Shown here: one piece after another, positions 17,380 to 26,460 of the stretch
Layout: each line of letters opens with the position of its first letter
Position numbering within the stretch: the first letter of the stretch is position 1
Assembly (NCBI GenBank): GCA_040779345.1
Contig: JBFONU010000002.1
Location: 1-64,000, forward strand
Direction: 5' to 3'
Source of the DNA: Thalassotalea_H sp040779345
GTDB lineage: Bacteria > Pseudomonadota > Gammaproteobacteria > Enterobacterales > Alteromonadaceae
Length of the DNA stretch: 64,000 bases
Translations under genes and position numbers: made by a program
Notes under the pieces: model-generated
What the model was told of the DNA's origin: nothing
Databases searched by the model: none
The model's input: the letters and a program-made list of their open reading frames with translations, nothing else

Positions 17380-18759
17380 ATGAAAATAGTCATCATTGGC
17401 GCAGGACAAGTTGGTGGAACACTCGCTGAAAATTTGGTTGGCGAAAGAAACGATATCACCTTGATTGATACCAATAGTGAGATCCTGCGTGAATTACAGG
17501 ATAAAATGGATCTGCAAGTTGTTGTCGGCCATGGTTCACACCCCGATGTATTAAAACAAGCGGGCGCTGAAGATGCTGAGCTCATTATTGCGGTGACCAG
17601 TGATGATGCTACCAACATGATCGCCTGCCAGATATGTTATTCATTATTTAATACCGCAACAAAAATTGCCCGTATACGCTCAGCAAAAATTTTAAAATAC
17701 CAAAATGAATTATTTCAACACGACAATATTCCTGTTGATCACGTTATTGCGCCAGAGCAATTAGTGACAAGAGATATTGCTCGATTAATCGATTACCCAG
17801 GCGCATTGCAAGTTTTAGAATTCGCCAAAGGTAAGGTTAGTTTAGTTGCCGTTAAGGCCTATTATGGTGGCTTATTAGTTGGTCATGCTCTGTCAACATT
17901 GCGTAAACATATCCCTAATGTCGATACACGTGTAGCGGCAATTTACCGAAATGGTAAGCCTATTCGTCCTTTAGGCACTACAGTGATTGAAGCAGATGAT
18001 GAGGTGTTCTTTATTGCAGCAACTATTCATATACGCGCAGTAATGAACGAATTGCAAAAACTTGAACCTGCCTATAAACGTATAATGATCGCAGGCGGTG
18101 GTAATATTGGTGCCGGTTTAGCTCGCTTACTGGAAAAAAATCATCAAGTGAAATTGATTGAACACACCCCGAAGCGAGCAGCCTATTTAGCTTCGGAATT
18201 AAACGATACCTTGGTTTTTGTCGGTGACTCTTCCGATCAAGAATTATTGATGGAAGAGCATGTTGATCAATTTGATGTATTTATTGCCGTTACTAATGAC
18301 GATGAAGCCAATATTATGTCATCCCTCTTGGCGAAACGTCTTGGCGTTCGAAAAGCTATGGTACTAATTCAACGCAGTGCATATATTGATTTAGTCCATG
18401 GCAGTAATATCGATATTGCAGTTTCACCGCAACATGCAACTATTTCGGCGCTGTTAACACATGTACGCAAAGGTAGTATTGATAATGTATACAGCTTACG
18501 AGGCGGCGCAGCTGAAGCAATAGAAATTGTTGCGAAAGGTAATGAGAACTCATCAAAAGTAATTGGTAGAACAATTTCATCATTAAAACTTCCTCCGGGT
18601 ACAACCATAGGCGCAATTGTTAGAAATGAAGAAGTTCTTATTGCCCATTCTAATACCCAGATTTTAGCGGAAGATCATGTCATCTTATTTTTGGTGAATA
18701 AGAAATACATTTCTGATGTAGAAAAACTTTTTTATGTTGACCCACTTAAGTTTTTTTAA
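17380..18759 (+). CDS. trkA: Trk potassium uptake regulatory subunit TrkA
   Basis: Peripheral NAD(H)-binding regulator of the TrkH potassium channel. The 459-aa protein contains two tandem RCK units, each with a Rossmann nucleotide loop: GAGQVGGTLAENL at about 7-19 and GGGNIGAGLARLL at about 239-251. Each is followed by a TrkA-C domain. It is the last gene of the def operon. Its partner trkH is encoded 0.9 kb away on the opposite strand. Confidence 0.97.
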   Translation: MKIVIIGAGQVGGTLAENLVGERNDITLIDTNSEILRELQDKMDLQVVVGHGSHPDVLKQAGAEDAELIIAVTSDDATNMIACQICYSLFNTATKIARIRSAKILKYQNELFQHDNIPVDHVIAPEQLVTRDIARLIDYPGALQVLEFAKGKVSLVAVKAYYGGLLVGHALSTLRKHIPNVDTRVAAIYRNGKPIRPLGTTVIEADDEVFFIAATIHIRAVMNELQKLEPAYKRIMIAGGGNIGAGLARLLEKNHQVKLIEHTPKRAAYLASELNDTLVFVGDSSDQELLMEEHVDQFDVFIAVTNDDEANIMSSLLAKRLGVRKAMVLIQRSAYIDLVHGSNIDIAVSPQHATISALLTHVRKGSIDNVYSLRGGAAEAIEIVAKGNENSSKVIGRTISSLKLPPGTTIGAIVRNEEVLIAHSNTQILAEDHVILFLVNKKYISDVEKLFYVDPLKFF

Positions 18760-18778
18760 ACGTAAAATTGCAACTATT

Positions 18779-19588
18779 TCATTGACAACTGATGGGTAAA
18801 TTATCGCTATAATGTTGTTTAATCATATTATTCTTTTTCATTCTGTCTAAAATTTTATTAAATTTAACAACAAAATTGTGCGAAATATTCTTTTTATTAA
18901 ACATAAAATAGATGGGTGCTTCATAAAGAATTAAGGAATGTATTTCTATATCTTTCTTCGTTAAGTTCGCTAATTCACTACACAAAACAACACTATCGTC
19001 GATCACGATATCGACGCGTTTAAAACTTAACATTTTGAGACGTTTTTTTACTGTATCGCTATATACAAAGTTATTATGATCAGCTTTTGCTTTTTCAATT
19101 TCATCTCCGTACCAACCAGCAAGGTTTAACGCAATAATTTTGTTCAAATTTACTATGTCATAAAAGTTTGTTGAAGCAGCTATGTCAATGTCATTACTTC
19201 GATATGCAAGCTTATTGATTTCATGGCGATATTGATGACTGAACCAATAGTCAATCGAACGCTCTTCATTTAAACTAGCCCCTAGCCAAATATCGAAATT
19301 TCCCTTTTTTAATTCATATAAAGAACGACGCTCAGGAAAATGGATCACTTTTAACTGACAATCCATCTCTTTAAGAATAATTCGGAGTAAATTAATATCG
19401 ACACCGGTACTAGCGCCGAATGAATCTATATATATATAAGGATACCAATCAATAGTAGAAGATAAAACTAAAGGGTTTTCACATTCAACGTTTGCAAAAG
19501 CTGTATTACAGCTAATGCTTAATGCAATCATGGCTAAAAAAGCAAACCGTAAATATTTATGATACATATTGTTTCGGCGAGAGAGCAT
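18779..19588 (-). CDS. Periplasmic solute-binding protein family 3 (orphan)
   Basis: A 269-aa secreted protein with a signal peptide, resembling the SBP_bac_3 (polar amino-acid binding) fold. It shows SSTIDWYPYIYIDSFGASTGVDINLLR near the N-terminus and FDIWLGASLNEERS (about 106-119). No ABC permease or ATPase gene is adjacent. Such orphans often act as sensors or are of unknown role in Alteromonadales. The start may be the internal Met at 19567, which gives a cleaner signal peptide (MYHKYLRFAFLAMIALS). Inserted between trkA and trkH. Confidence 0.8.
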   Translation of the reverse strand: MLSRRNNMYHKYLRFAFLAMIALSISCNTAFANVECENPLVLSSTIDWYPYIYIDSFGASTGVDINLLRIILKEMDCQLKVIHFPERRSLYELKKGNFDIWLGASLNEERSIDYWFSHQYRHEINKLAYRSNDIDIAASTNFYDIVNLNKIIALNLAGWYGDEIEKAKADHNNFVYSDTVKKRLKMLSFKRVDIVIDDSVVLCSELANLTKKDIEIHSLILYEAPIYFMFNKKNISHNFVVKFNKILDRMKKNNMIKQHYSDNLPISCQ

Positions 19589-19668
19589 TATGAATCAACG
19601 CTTATAAATTGATACCACTAAGTTTAGCTAAAAGAATTGTTTTTGCAGAATACCTTCGTAATAAAAAC

Positions 19669-21120
19669 TTATGACCGCCAAAATGCTGGGGTAAAAATGA
19701 CCAGTAAAGTAAATATTTCTAATCGACCAAACAACATAGCAACAATTAGTACCCACTTACTTGAATCACCTAAACTAGCAAAATTAGCGGCAACTTCACC
19801 TAAGCCTGGCCCTAAGTTATTTAAACAAGCCGCAACCGCAGTAAACGCGGTGATATCATCTACCCCAGCAGCTAATAGTGCCAACATACATATTACAAAT
19901 ACTGCCGCGTAAGCAGAGAAAAACCCCCAAATAGCTTCTACAACGCGATTAGGCAAAGCTTTGTGGCCTAACTTAATGGTAAAAATAGCTTTTGGGTGAA
20001 CAAGTTTATTTAGCTCTCTGATGCCTTGTAAGTATAGTAATACAACACGCACAACTTTCATTCCGCCACCAGTACTCCCCGCACAGCCACCAATAAAGCT
20101 TGAGAAAATCAATAAAATGGGCAATAACGTTGGCCAATCTGCAAACGAAGTTGTCGCAAATCCAGCAGTGGTACTGATTGACACTGACTGAAACAATGCT
20201 TGGTTAAACGACTCAAAACCATTTTCATAAACACCCACCGACATCAGTACAGCAAAACAAATCAGTGTTAGTGCCAATTGGATAAAAATAAAAACCTTAA
20301 ATTCTGGATCATAGAAATACGCCCGCAATGATTTGCTATGAACAACGGCAAAGTGCAGCGCAAAGTTAACGCCTGAAATAAGTAAAAAGAAAACACACAC
20401 AAAGTTAATCATTGGACTATTAAAATAGCCCATACTGGCATCGTGGGTCGAAAATCCCCCAATAGCAATCGTTGAAAACGCATGACAAATAGCATCAAAA
20501 AAGTTCATTCCCGCAGCCCAATAACTTAAGGTACAAGCGATCGTTAATGACAAATAAATATACCAAAGATGTTTTGCGGTATCGGCGATCCGTGGGGTCA
20601 TTTTTGAATCTTTTACAGGCCCCGGGGTTTCAGCGCGATATAACTGCATACCACCAATTCCAAGCATAGGTAAAACGGCAACGGCTAAAACAATAATCCC
20701 CATTCCCCCTAGCCATTGCAGCTGTTGTCTATACCAAAGAACGGCATGAGGTAGACCGTCAATTTGGGTCAGTATGGTGGCACCCGTTGTTGTTAAACCG
20801 GAAAATGATTCAAAAAAAGCATCGGCAACACTTAAGCTAGGTTGCTCTAATAGCATAAGAGGTACGGCGGAAAAACTCGCTAATACGGTCCAAAAAAGTA
20901 CAACGATTAAAAAGCCTTCTCTAGCCCTTAAGTCACCTTTTTCATCTCGGTTAGGATACCAAGCAAAAATACCTGCCACTAAACAAAAAACAAAGGCCAT
21001 TAAAAATGAAACACCGCCCCCATCACGATAAATTAATGAAACAAATGCAGGTGGCAGCATAGTGACACTTAATAAAGTCACTAACAGGCCTAATATGCGG
21101 ATAATATTTTTAAATTGCAC
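19669..21120 (-). CDS. trkH: Trk potassium uptake channel subunit TrkH
   Basis: Inner-membrane potassium channel gated by TrkA. The protein is 483 aa, the same length as E. coli TrkH. It has four pore-helix/filter repeats, including SGLTTTGAT (about 107-115), AIGGFSTHD (about 220-228), STTAGFATTSF (about 314-324) and the last CLNNLGPGLGEV (about 433-444). Translation starts with GTG, which matches the family N-terminus. It is followed upstream on the same strand by yigZ and pepQ, the gene order of E. coli. Confidence 0.97.
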   Translation of the reverse strand: MQFKNIIRILGLLVTLLSVTMLPPAFVSLIYRDGGGVSFLMAFVFCLVAGIFAWYPNRDEKGDLRAREGFLIVVLFWTVLASFSAVPLMLLEQPSLSVADAFFESFSGLTTTGATILTQIDGLPHAVLWYRQQLQWLGGMGIIVLAVAVLPMLGIGGMQLYRAETPGPVKDSKMTPRIADTAKHLWYIYLSLTIACTLSYWAAGMNFFDAICHAFSTIAIGGFSTHDASMGYFNSPMINFVCVFFLLISGVNFALHFAVVHSKSLRAYFYDPEFKVFIFIQLALTLICFAVLMSVGVYENGFESFNQALFQSVSISTTAGFATTSFADWPTLLPILLIFSSFIGGCAGSTGGGMKVVRVVLLYLQGIRELNKLVHPKAIFTIKLGHKALPNRVVEAIWGFFSAYAAVFVICMLALLAAGVDDITAFTAVAACLNNLGPGLGEVAANFASLGDSSKWVLIVAMLFGRLEIFTLLVIFTPAFWRS

Positions 21121-21147
21121 GACTAACTATGCTTCTTATTATTAATG

Positions 21148-21762
21148 TTACTTAATTGATTTTAATGTTAACTGCCCTGAAGACAATGTTTGTAACTGTG
21201 TTTCCATTTTTTGCAAGCCTTCTTCTGGAATAGCCAAAATTAACACCACTTGCTCTTGATAGTGCTGTTCAATCACTTGCCCACCCATCGTTTTGACTAA
21301 GTGTAAGATATCATCCACTTGAGTATACTGACATGCTAACGTTTTGTGTACCATCGGAATTTTAGTTTTTGTTGTGAGTAACTCCAAGGCTTGCCTAACA
21401 CTACCACCGTAGGCGCGCTGTAAACCACCTGTACCGAGTTTAATACCGCCAAAATATCGCACAACGACTGCACATATTTCACCAATACCACTGCCTTGAA
21501 GTACTTTTAACATAGGCATTCCAGCTGTGCCTGATGGTTCACCATCATCAGAAAACCCATAACATTGGCTGTTTTTTGGATGCCCACTGACAAACGCATA
21601 ACAATGATGTCGTGCTTGCGGATGCAATTGTTGAATGTTTTTTAAAAAGGCTTTAGCTGCGTCATTCGAATCGCAAGGTGATAAATAACAAATAAAGCGG
21701 CTTCGATTAATGATTGACTCATCAATCACTTCCTCTGCCGCTATTTGATAGGGTAATGACAC
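21148..21762 (-). CDS. yigZ: YigZ/IMPACT family protein
   Basis: A 204-aa protein of the UPF0029/IMPACT family. The N-terminal RNase PH/ribosomal S5-like domain carries the signature GDGEPSGTAGMPML variant DDGEPSGTAGMP (about 76-87) and RYFGGIKLGTGGLQRAYG (about 103-120). A DUF1949 ferredoxin-like domain follows. It is often linked to PepQ. Starts with GTG. Its biochemical function is not established. Confidence 0.94.
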   Translation of the reverse strand: MSLPYQIAAEEVIDESIINRSRFICYLSPCDSNDAAKAFLKNIQQLHPQARHHCYAFVSGHPKNSQCYGFSDDGEPSGTAGMPMLKVLQGSGIGEICAVVVRYFGGIKLGTGGLQRAYGGSVRQALELLTTKTKIPMVHKTLACQYTQVDDILHLVKTMGGQVIEQHYQEQVVLILAIPEEGLQKMETQLQTLSSGQLTLKSIK

Positions 21763-21782
21763 GGTTAGTCTATAGCTAGAGA

Positions 21783-23102
21783 CTAGTCTAACTCGAGATC
21801 ACGGGTCATATTTTCATTATGAGATTGATGGACAATGATATTATCTTCAATTCGAATGCCACCAAACGGACGCATTTCATCGACATTTTTCCAATTGATC
21901 ATGTCCGCTTTATCCGACTGTTTCAAATCACCCAATAATGAATCAATAAAATATAAACCCGGTTCAATAGTAAAGACTTGATCGCTTTCGATAATGCGAG
22001 ATGTTCTTAAAAAAGCATGTTCTTTAGGCGTATTGATATGCGTGCCTCGTTCATCCGCCATAAATCCACCTACATCATGAGTTTGAAGACCTAAGTGATG
22101 ACCAAGTCCATGTGGGAAAAATGTACTCACTACGCCGGCTTCTGCCGCTATTGACGCATCTACAGTTATATAGTCAAATTCAGAAAGTACCTTGGCAATT
22201 TCATAATAGGTATTGATATGTAAATCGACATAACTTTTACCCGGCTGTAAGCCGTCAACCGCCTTTAACATAAGTTGATCCATTCGGGTAATTAACTCGC
22301 CAAACTTATCGCGTTTATAAGAATAAGTTCGCGTAATATCCGAAGCATAACCATTAAAGTTTGCGCCAGCATCTAACAAAAACGACCGGTGAACTTGGGG
22401 TTCATTTCTTTCAAGAGCCGTATAATGCAAAATTGAAGTATTTTCATTCAAAGCAACAATGTTGCCATAAGGTGTTTCACTTTCAACGTGTTGTGTCGCT
22501 TTTAAATACGCCTGTTGAATATCATACTCAGAAGACCCCGCATAGAAAGCGGCCTTTGCTGCCTTATGACCAGCAACAGCCAGACGATTTGACTGACGCA
22601 TACATTCTTGTTCGTAGGCGGTTTTATAAGCGCGATGAAAATGAAAATAATTTAATAGCGTATCAGGGTTAATATTGTCAAAACCTAACGCTTGAGCAAC
22701 TTCAATATGTGCTCCAATGTACGCGTAGCCTTTTTTATCGTAAGGCAATAATTTGTCGACCGCTGAAGGTTGGGTCAGTATTTTTATCTCAAAGAATTCA
22801 TTCCAGTAGCTATCAGTTAAAGGAACAACTTTATGCCAAAAATCAACAGGTTGATAATATATTAATGTCGGTTTATCTTCCCCGTTAATAATGAGCCATG
22901 AATTAGGGATATCAACCAAAGGTAACCAATGTTTAAAATGAGGATTGACCTTAAAGGGATAATTCATATCATCTAAAAAGATTTTAATTTCTTGTCCCGA
23001 ATGAATAACAAGCCCTTGCAAGTTTTCTCTTTTGAGCGCATTTTTTGCTCTAATTTGAAGCTCAGCAACATGAGCAGGATATAATGTTGATAATTTAGTC
23101 AT
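21783..23102 (-). CDS. pepQ: Xaa-Pro dipeptidase
   Basis: Cytosolic M24 metallopeptidase that cleaves dipeptides with C-terminal proline. Di-metal ligands are visible in LLDAGANFNGYASDITRT (two Asp), FFPHGLGHHLGLQTHDVGG (His), FTIEPGLYF (Glu) and GGIRIEDN (Glu). I start at 23102 (MTKLSTLYPAHV), which aligns with E. coli PepQ and has GGAT upstream. The frame extends 10 codons to an ATG at 23132 without a ribosome site. Length is 439 aa. Confidence 0.95.
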   Translation of the reverse strand: MTKLSTLYPAHVAELQIRAKNALKRENLQGLVIHSGQEIKIFLDDMNYPFKVNPHFKHWLPLVDIPNSWLIINGEDKPTLIYYQPVDFWHKVVPLTDSYWNEFFEIKILTQPSAVDKLLPYDKKGYAYIGAHIEVAQALGFDNINPDTLLNYFHFHRAYKTAYEQECMRQSNRLAVAGHKAAKAAFYAGSSEYDIQQAYLKATQHVESETPYGNIVALNENTSILHYTALERNEPQVHRSFLLDAGANFNGYASDITRTYSYKRDKFGELITRMDQLMLKAVDGLQPGKSYVDLHINTYYEIAKVLSEFDYITVDASIAAEAGVVSTFFPHGLGHHLGLQTHDVGGFMADERGTHINTPKEHAFLRTSRIIESDQVFTIEPGLYFIDSLLGDLKQSDKADMINWKNVDEMRPFGGIRIEDNIIVHQSHNENMTRDLELD

Positions 23103-23179
23103 TTGATCATCCGGATGAAATTTTTTATCCATTGTATCATAGCGATATCACCTCTTGTCTATTGCTATACTAACTTTCG

Positions 23180-25090
23180 TTACAACTGAGTAATATTTAA
23201 GCTATGTAATTGATTAAATAAATCTGATTCCTTTCCAGCTTTATGCTGGTAAATTTCTTGATAAGCCAAAACACTTTTTACGTACTCGCGTGTCTCTTTA
23301 AAAGGAATTGTCTCTATCCAAATATCTGCGGGCAGCTCTGCTGCAGACTTTAACCACTTTTTCACACGGTACGGACCGGCATTATACGCCGCAGTCGCAA
23401 GCACTTGGTTCCCTTTGTGTCTATCTAACAAGGCTTTTAAATATTTGGTCCCTAAATTGATGTTATTCTTACTATCCAGTAAATATTTCTTCGATAATTT
23501 TTTTCGACGTGTTAGCTGTTTTGCGGTATTAGGCATTAATTGCATTAAACCTCTTGCCCCAACCGATGAATTTGCATCAGGCATAAATGAACTTTCTCGG
23601 CGAGTAATTGCAAACGCCCAAGCAGGATTGATAGCGTATTTAGCTGAATGACTCTTTATCTCTTCATCAAAAGCTAATGGGAAACGTAAATCAACATCAT
23701 CGAGATATCCGACTTGTGATAAAGCAAAAATAGCTCTGTCATACCAACCAATTTCATTGGCTAGTTTTGCTGCCACGAGCTTTTGTCGTTCCGTTAATTG
23801 TCTTAGCCAATAATTCCATTCTTGTCTTGCTTGATAATATCGCCCTAAATGGAAAAATTCAAAAGCGCGCTTTCCTGCAGCATTTTTAAACATTTCTATT
23901 TTTTCTTCTTCTGTGATTTGTAAGGGCTTATCTTGCAGGTTTATTGGTTTGTCGCTATATGTTGCCGCTAAAAACCCGTAGTAATGACGACTATCTGCTA
24001 GTTTTTCCATTATTAACTGACCTTGCTGCTTTTCGTCAGTTGCTAATAAGCTTCGCGCATACCAATATTTCCATTGCTGCCTGTCTTTTTGTGATGAAGG
24101 TAGCGACAATAACTCTGTTTTTATTGTCTGCCAGTTTTGTTTTCTTAACACATCGGCAATTTTCCATTGCACAATATTTTCAGTTAAGTTTTCATCGTCA
24201 ACTTGCTTAAGCCACTCATTCGCTGCCTGATGATTTTTACTGGCCAATGCCAATGAAAATTTCAATGCGATTTCTTGTTGCTGATTTTCATCAAAAGAAA
24301 AAATATCTTGGGCTGATTGATACGATTTAAGAGCTCTATTTTGATCACGCCAAATTAATCGCTTGATCCCATAGGTATATATCGCCGCTTCTTTGCTATT
24401 TTTATTTGGAAAACGAGATAACTTGGTAATGTATGCGGGATCTTTTCTCACTTTATGCCAAAGTTTACCTAAGTATTGTTCTTTTTCTGGTAGTAGGCCT
24501 GTTAGATATGGGATCAGGGTATGTTTCCCACCATTTGCTGCTTTAGCTAAACGTTGCCAAACATGTTCTTCAGTTCTTAAACCAGCTTTTTCCCAGCGCT
24601 CAAATAACGGGTCGCATGCTTTAGGCTGAGATTTACCTACCACCCATAAGGCCGATATTTTAGGTAATACAACACTCTCTTTCATCCCTTTTTTCAGTTG
24701 GTATTGATAGTAATAACACGTGAGTTTAACGTCATTTGTTGGTTTGAAAAATTCGATAAAGAGTGACTGTCGGTTTCTTTTGATCAAATAATTGAGCCAT
24801 TTTTTTCTTAATGGCCAATCTAATGGCGAGCCTTGATATTTTTCTAAAAAACTCGCAATTTCTTTTGCAGAAGACAATCTCATTCGGTGGATTAAACGTT
24901 TCTGATCTAAATATGGCTGTAACGGATAAAAATGGAGCTGTTGATAAAGGTTTTGATAGGTAGAAGAATTTGACTTCCATAGTTGTTTTTCAGCTTTTTC
25001 AAAGGTTTGTCGCAGATGATCTCCTTCACTAGCATTTGATGAAACGGCGAAACTCAATGTTAAGGCGATAGCGAGAAGAAATGAATACAT
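23180..25090 (-). CDS. slt: Soluble lytic murein transglycosylase
   Basis: Periplasmic enzyme that cleaves peptidoglycan to 1,6-anhydro products. The 636-aa protein has a signal peptide, a long superhelical U/L domain (about 25-450) of alpha-helical repeats and a C-terminal goose-lysozyme-like catalytic domain. The catalytic glutamate is in ITRRESSF, followed by SVGARGLMQLMPNTAKQ and ATAAYNAGPYRVKKW. Monocistronic; divergent from a barrel/SPOR protein that may also act on the wall. Confidence 0.96.
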   Translation of the reverse strand: MYSFLLAIALTLSFAVSSNASEGDHLRQTFEKAEKQLWKSNSSTYQNLYQQLHFYPLQPYLDQKRLIHRMRLSSAKEIASFLEKYQGSPLDWPLRKKWLNYLIKRNRQSLFIEFFKPTNDVKLTCYYYQYQLKKGMKESVVLPKISALWVVGKSQPKACDPLFERWEKAGLRTEEHVWQRLAKAANGGKHTLIPYLTGLLPEKEQYLGKLWHKVRKDPAYITKLSRFPNKNSKEAAIYTYGIKRLIWRDQNRALKSYQSAQDIFSFDENQQQEIALKFSLALASKNHQAANEWLKQVDDENLTENIVQWKIADVLRKQNWQTIKTELLSLPSSQKDRQQWKYWYARSLLATDEKQQGQLIMEKLADSRHYYGFLAATYSDKPINLQDKPLQITEEEKIEMFKNAAGKRAFEFFHLGRYYQARQEWNYWLRQLTERQKLVAAKLANEIGWYDRAIFALSQVGYLDDVDLRFPLAFDEEIKSHSAKYAINPAWAFAITRRESSFMPDANSSVGARGLMQLMPNTAKQLTRRKKLSKKYLLDSKNNINLGTKYLKALLDRHKGNQVLATAAYNAGPYRVKKWLKSAAELPADIWIETIPFKETREYVKSVLAYQEIYQHKAGKESDLFNQLHSLNITQL

Positions 25091-25245
25091 AAAAAAGCCT
25101 AAAATGTTTATCTCTCTTAAGGTTATTCACCCCATGATAACAAAGCAAGCATATTTGCTAAAAAACATATTTTTGCCATCATTACGCAATTGTTAGTTAC
25201 CGCTATTTACTGTTAAGATTAACAAAAAATATCAGAATTAAATTT

Positions 25246-26136
25246 ATGAAAAACTTATTCATACCTTTATCGCTCACTTTATTACTCTCTACTTTTACCT
25301 TTGCTGAAGAAACACATAAAGTAGGTGTCGGTTTAAATTATCAACTTGACCAAGACAGTAGCCCAGGCACTCATTTATTTTATCAATGGCAATTTGCAGA
25401 GTCGTTTGAGTTTGAGTCACGATATTTTGACAATAATCAGATAAAGCTTCAAACCAATGATACGGATATTTTTGCTAACTATGACCAGTTTTCTATCGGC
25501 GCAAATTTTATCAAACAATATAATCGTGACTTGTCTATTAAAGCTGGTACGGGTTTAGGGTTTGTTACAAGTAGTTCAAATGAATTGGTCGTAGAAAAGC
25601 AAAGTATTTCACCTTATTTTATGCTGTCTGCCACTTATAAGTTTTCTAAAAATGTTGCAATTGAGTTTGGTCAGTTTAGCCATTTTAATAGCCAATTACT
25701 TGATACCAACCATAGCTTGTTCTTATCTTTTAGTTATCATTTTGGCCAAAGCTTCATAGATTTTCAGGCACCGGCGCCAAAGCCTGCGCTTATTATTTCC
25801 AATCAAAATACTCAAGCTAAACCCATTGTTGAGCAAGCTAGCACGACAAAAACAACCACCCACCCTGTCAATAACATTAATAAACAGCATAAAACACCAG
25901 AATGGTTCGTGCAGTTAGGCGCATTTATTAATGTTAATAATGCTCAAAAAACGATAAATCAATTACAGAAAACCTATCCGCAAATTAATTTTTCACTTAT
26001 TAATTACAACAATTATTATCGTATTATCACGGGTGGCTTTGCTTCAAAACAACGTGCTGATGACTATGCACAATTAATTAAAACCCAGGATAACCTTACT
26101 GGTTATGTGCTAAAAATAACCCTGAGTGCAAATTAA
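25246..26136 (+). CDS. Outer-membrane beta-barrel protein with C-terminal SPOR domain
   Basis: A 296-aa protein with a signal peptide (to about residue 20). About 150 residues of alternating aromatic/hydrophobic strands follow, typical of a small eight-strand barrel, ending in SFSYHFGQSF. A Pro/Thr/Gln-rich linker (about 175-215) leads to a SPOR domain (about 218-294: WFVQLGAFINVNNAQ ... YYRIITGGFASKQRADDYA). SPOR domains bind denuded glycan strands at division sites. A barrel-SPOR fusion would tie outer membrane to septal wall. I do not recognise a named homologue. Adjacent to slt (divergent) and tusA. Confidence 0.75.
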   Translation: MKNLFIPLSLTLLLSTFTFAEETHKVGVGLNYQLDQDSSPGTHLFYQWQFAESFEFESRYFDNNQIKLQTNDTDIFANYDQFSIGANFIKQYNRDLSIKAGTGLGFVTSSSNELVVEKQSISPYFMLSATYKFSKNVAIEFGQFSHFNSQLLDTNHSLFLSFSYHFGQSFIDFQAPAPKPALIISNQNTQAKPIVEQASTTKTTTHPVNNINKQHKTPEWFVQLGAFINVNNAQKTINQLQKTYPQINFSLINYNNYYRIITGGFASKQRADDYAQLIKTQDNLTGYVLKITLSAN

Positions 26137-26148
26137 TTAGGTTGTATT

Positions 26149-26391
26149 ATGAATGAGCTTTTTTCACAAGCAGATCATCATTTAGATGCTATGGGACTCC
26201 GTTGTCCAGAGCCTGTAATGATGGTGAGATTAAATATTCGTAAGATAGCCAGTGGTGAAACACTCTGTGTGATTGCTGACGATCCTTCCACAGCAAGAGA
26301 CATTCCTAGCTTTTGTCGCTTTATGGAACATGAGTTAGTTGCCCAGCAATCGACAGTCATCCCTTTTCAATATCTGATCAGGAAATGTTAG
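26149..26391 (+). CDS. tusA: Sulfurtransferase TusA
   Basis: An 80-aa sulfur-relay protein that accepts sulfur from IscS and passes it on for tRNA 2-thiouridine synthesis. The active cysteine is in the family motif LRCPEPVMM (about 18-26). It lies 12 bp after the barrel/SPOR gene and may be transcribed with it. Ends before a bidirectional terminator shared with glyS. Confidence 0.93.
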   Translation: MNELFSQADHHLDAMGLRCPEPVMMVRLNIRKIASGETLCVIADDPSTARDIPSFCRFMEHELVAQQSTVIPFQYLIRKC

Positions 26392-26404
26392 TTTCAATTT
26401 CACG

Positions 26405-26438
26405 CTAAAAAAAAGGTAGCTTATAAGCTACCTTTTTA
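26405..26438. terminator. Bidirectional terminator between tusA and glyS
   Basis: A perfect palindrome GGTAGCTT-AT-AAGCTACC (26415-26432) flanked by A8 and T5 tracts works on both strands. A second small hairpin ATGACT-TACTG-AGTCAT follows at 26441-26457. Confidence 0.9.
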
Positions 26439-26460
26439 CTATGACTTACTGAGTCATGTA

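Noticed and set aside
22361..22672. 103-codon open frame antisense to pepQ
   Set aside because: Lies entirely within the conserved PepQ catalytic region and resembles nothing.
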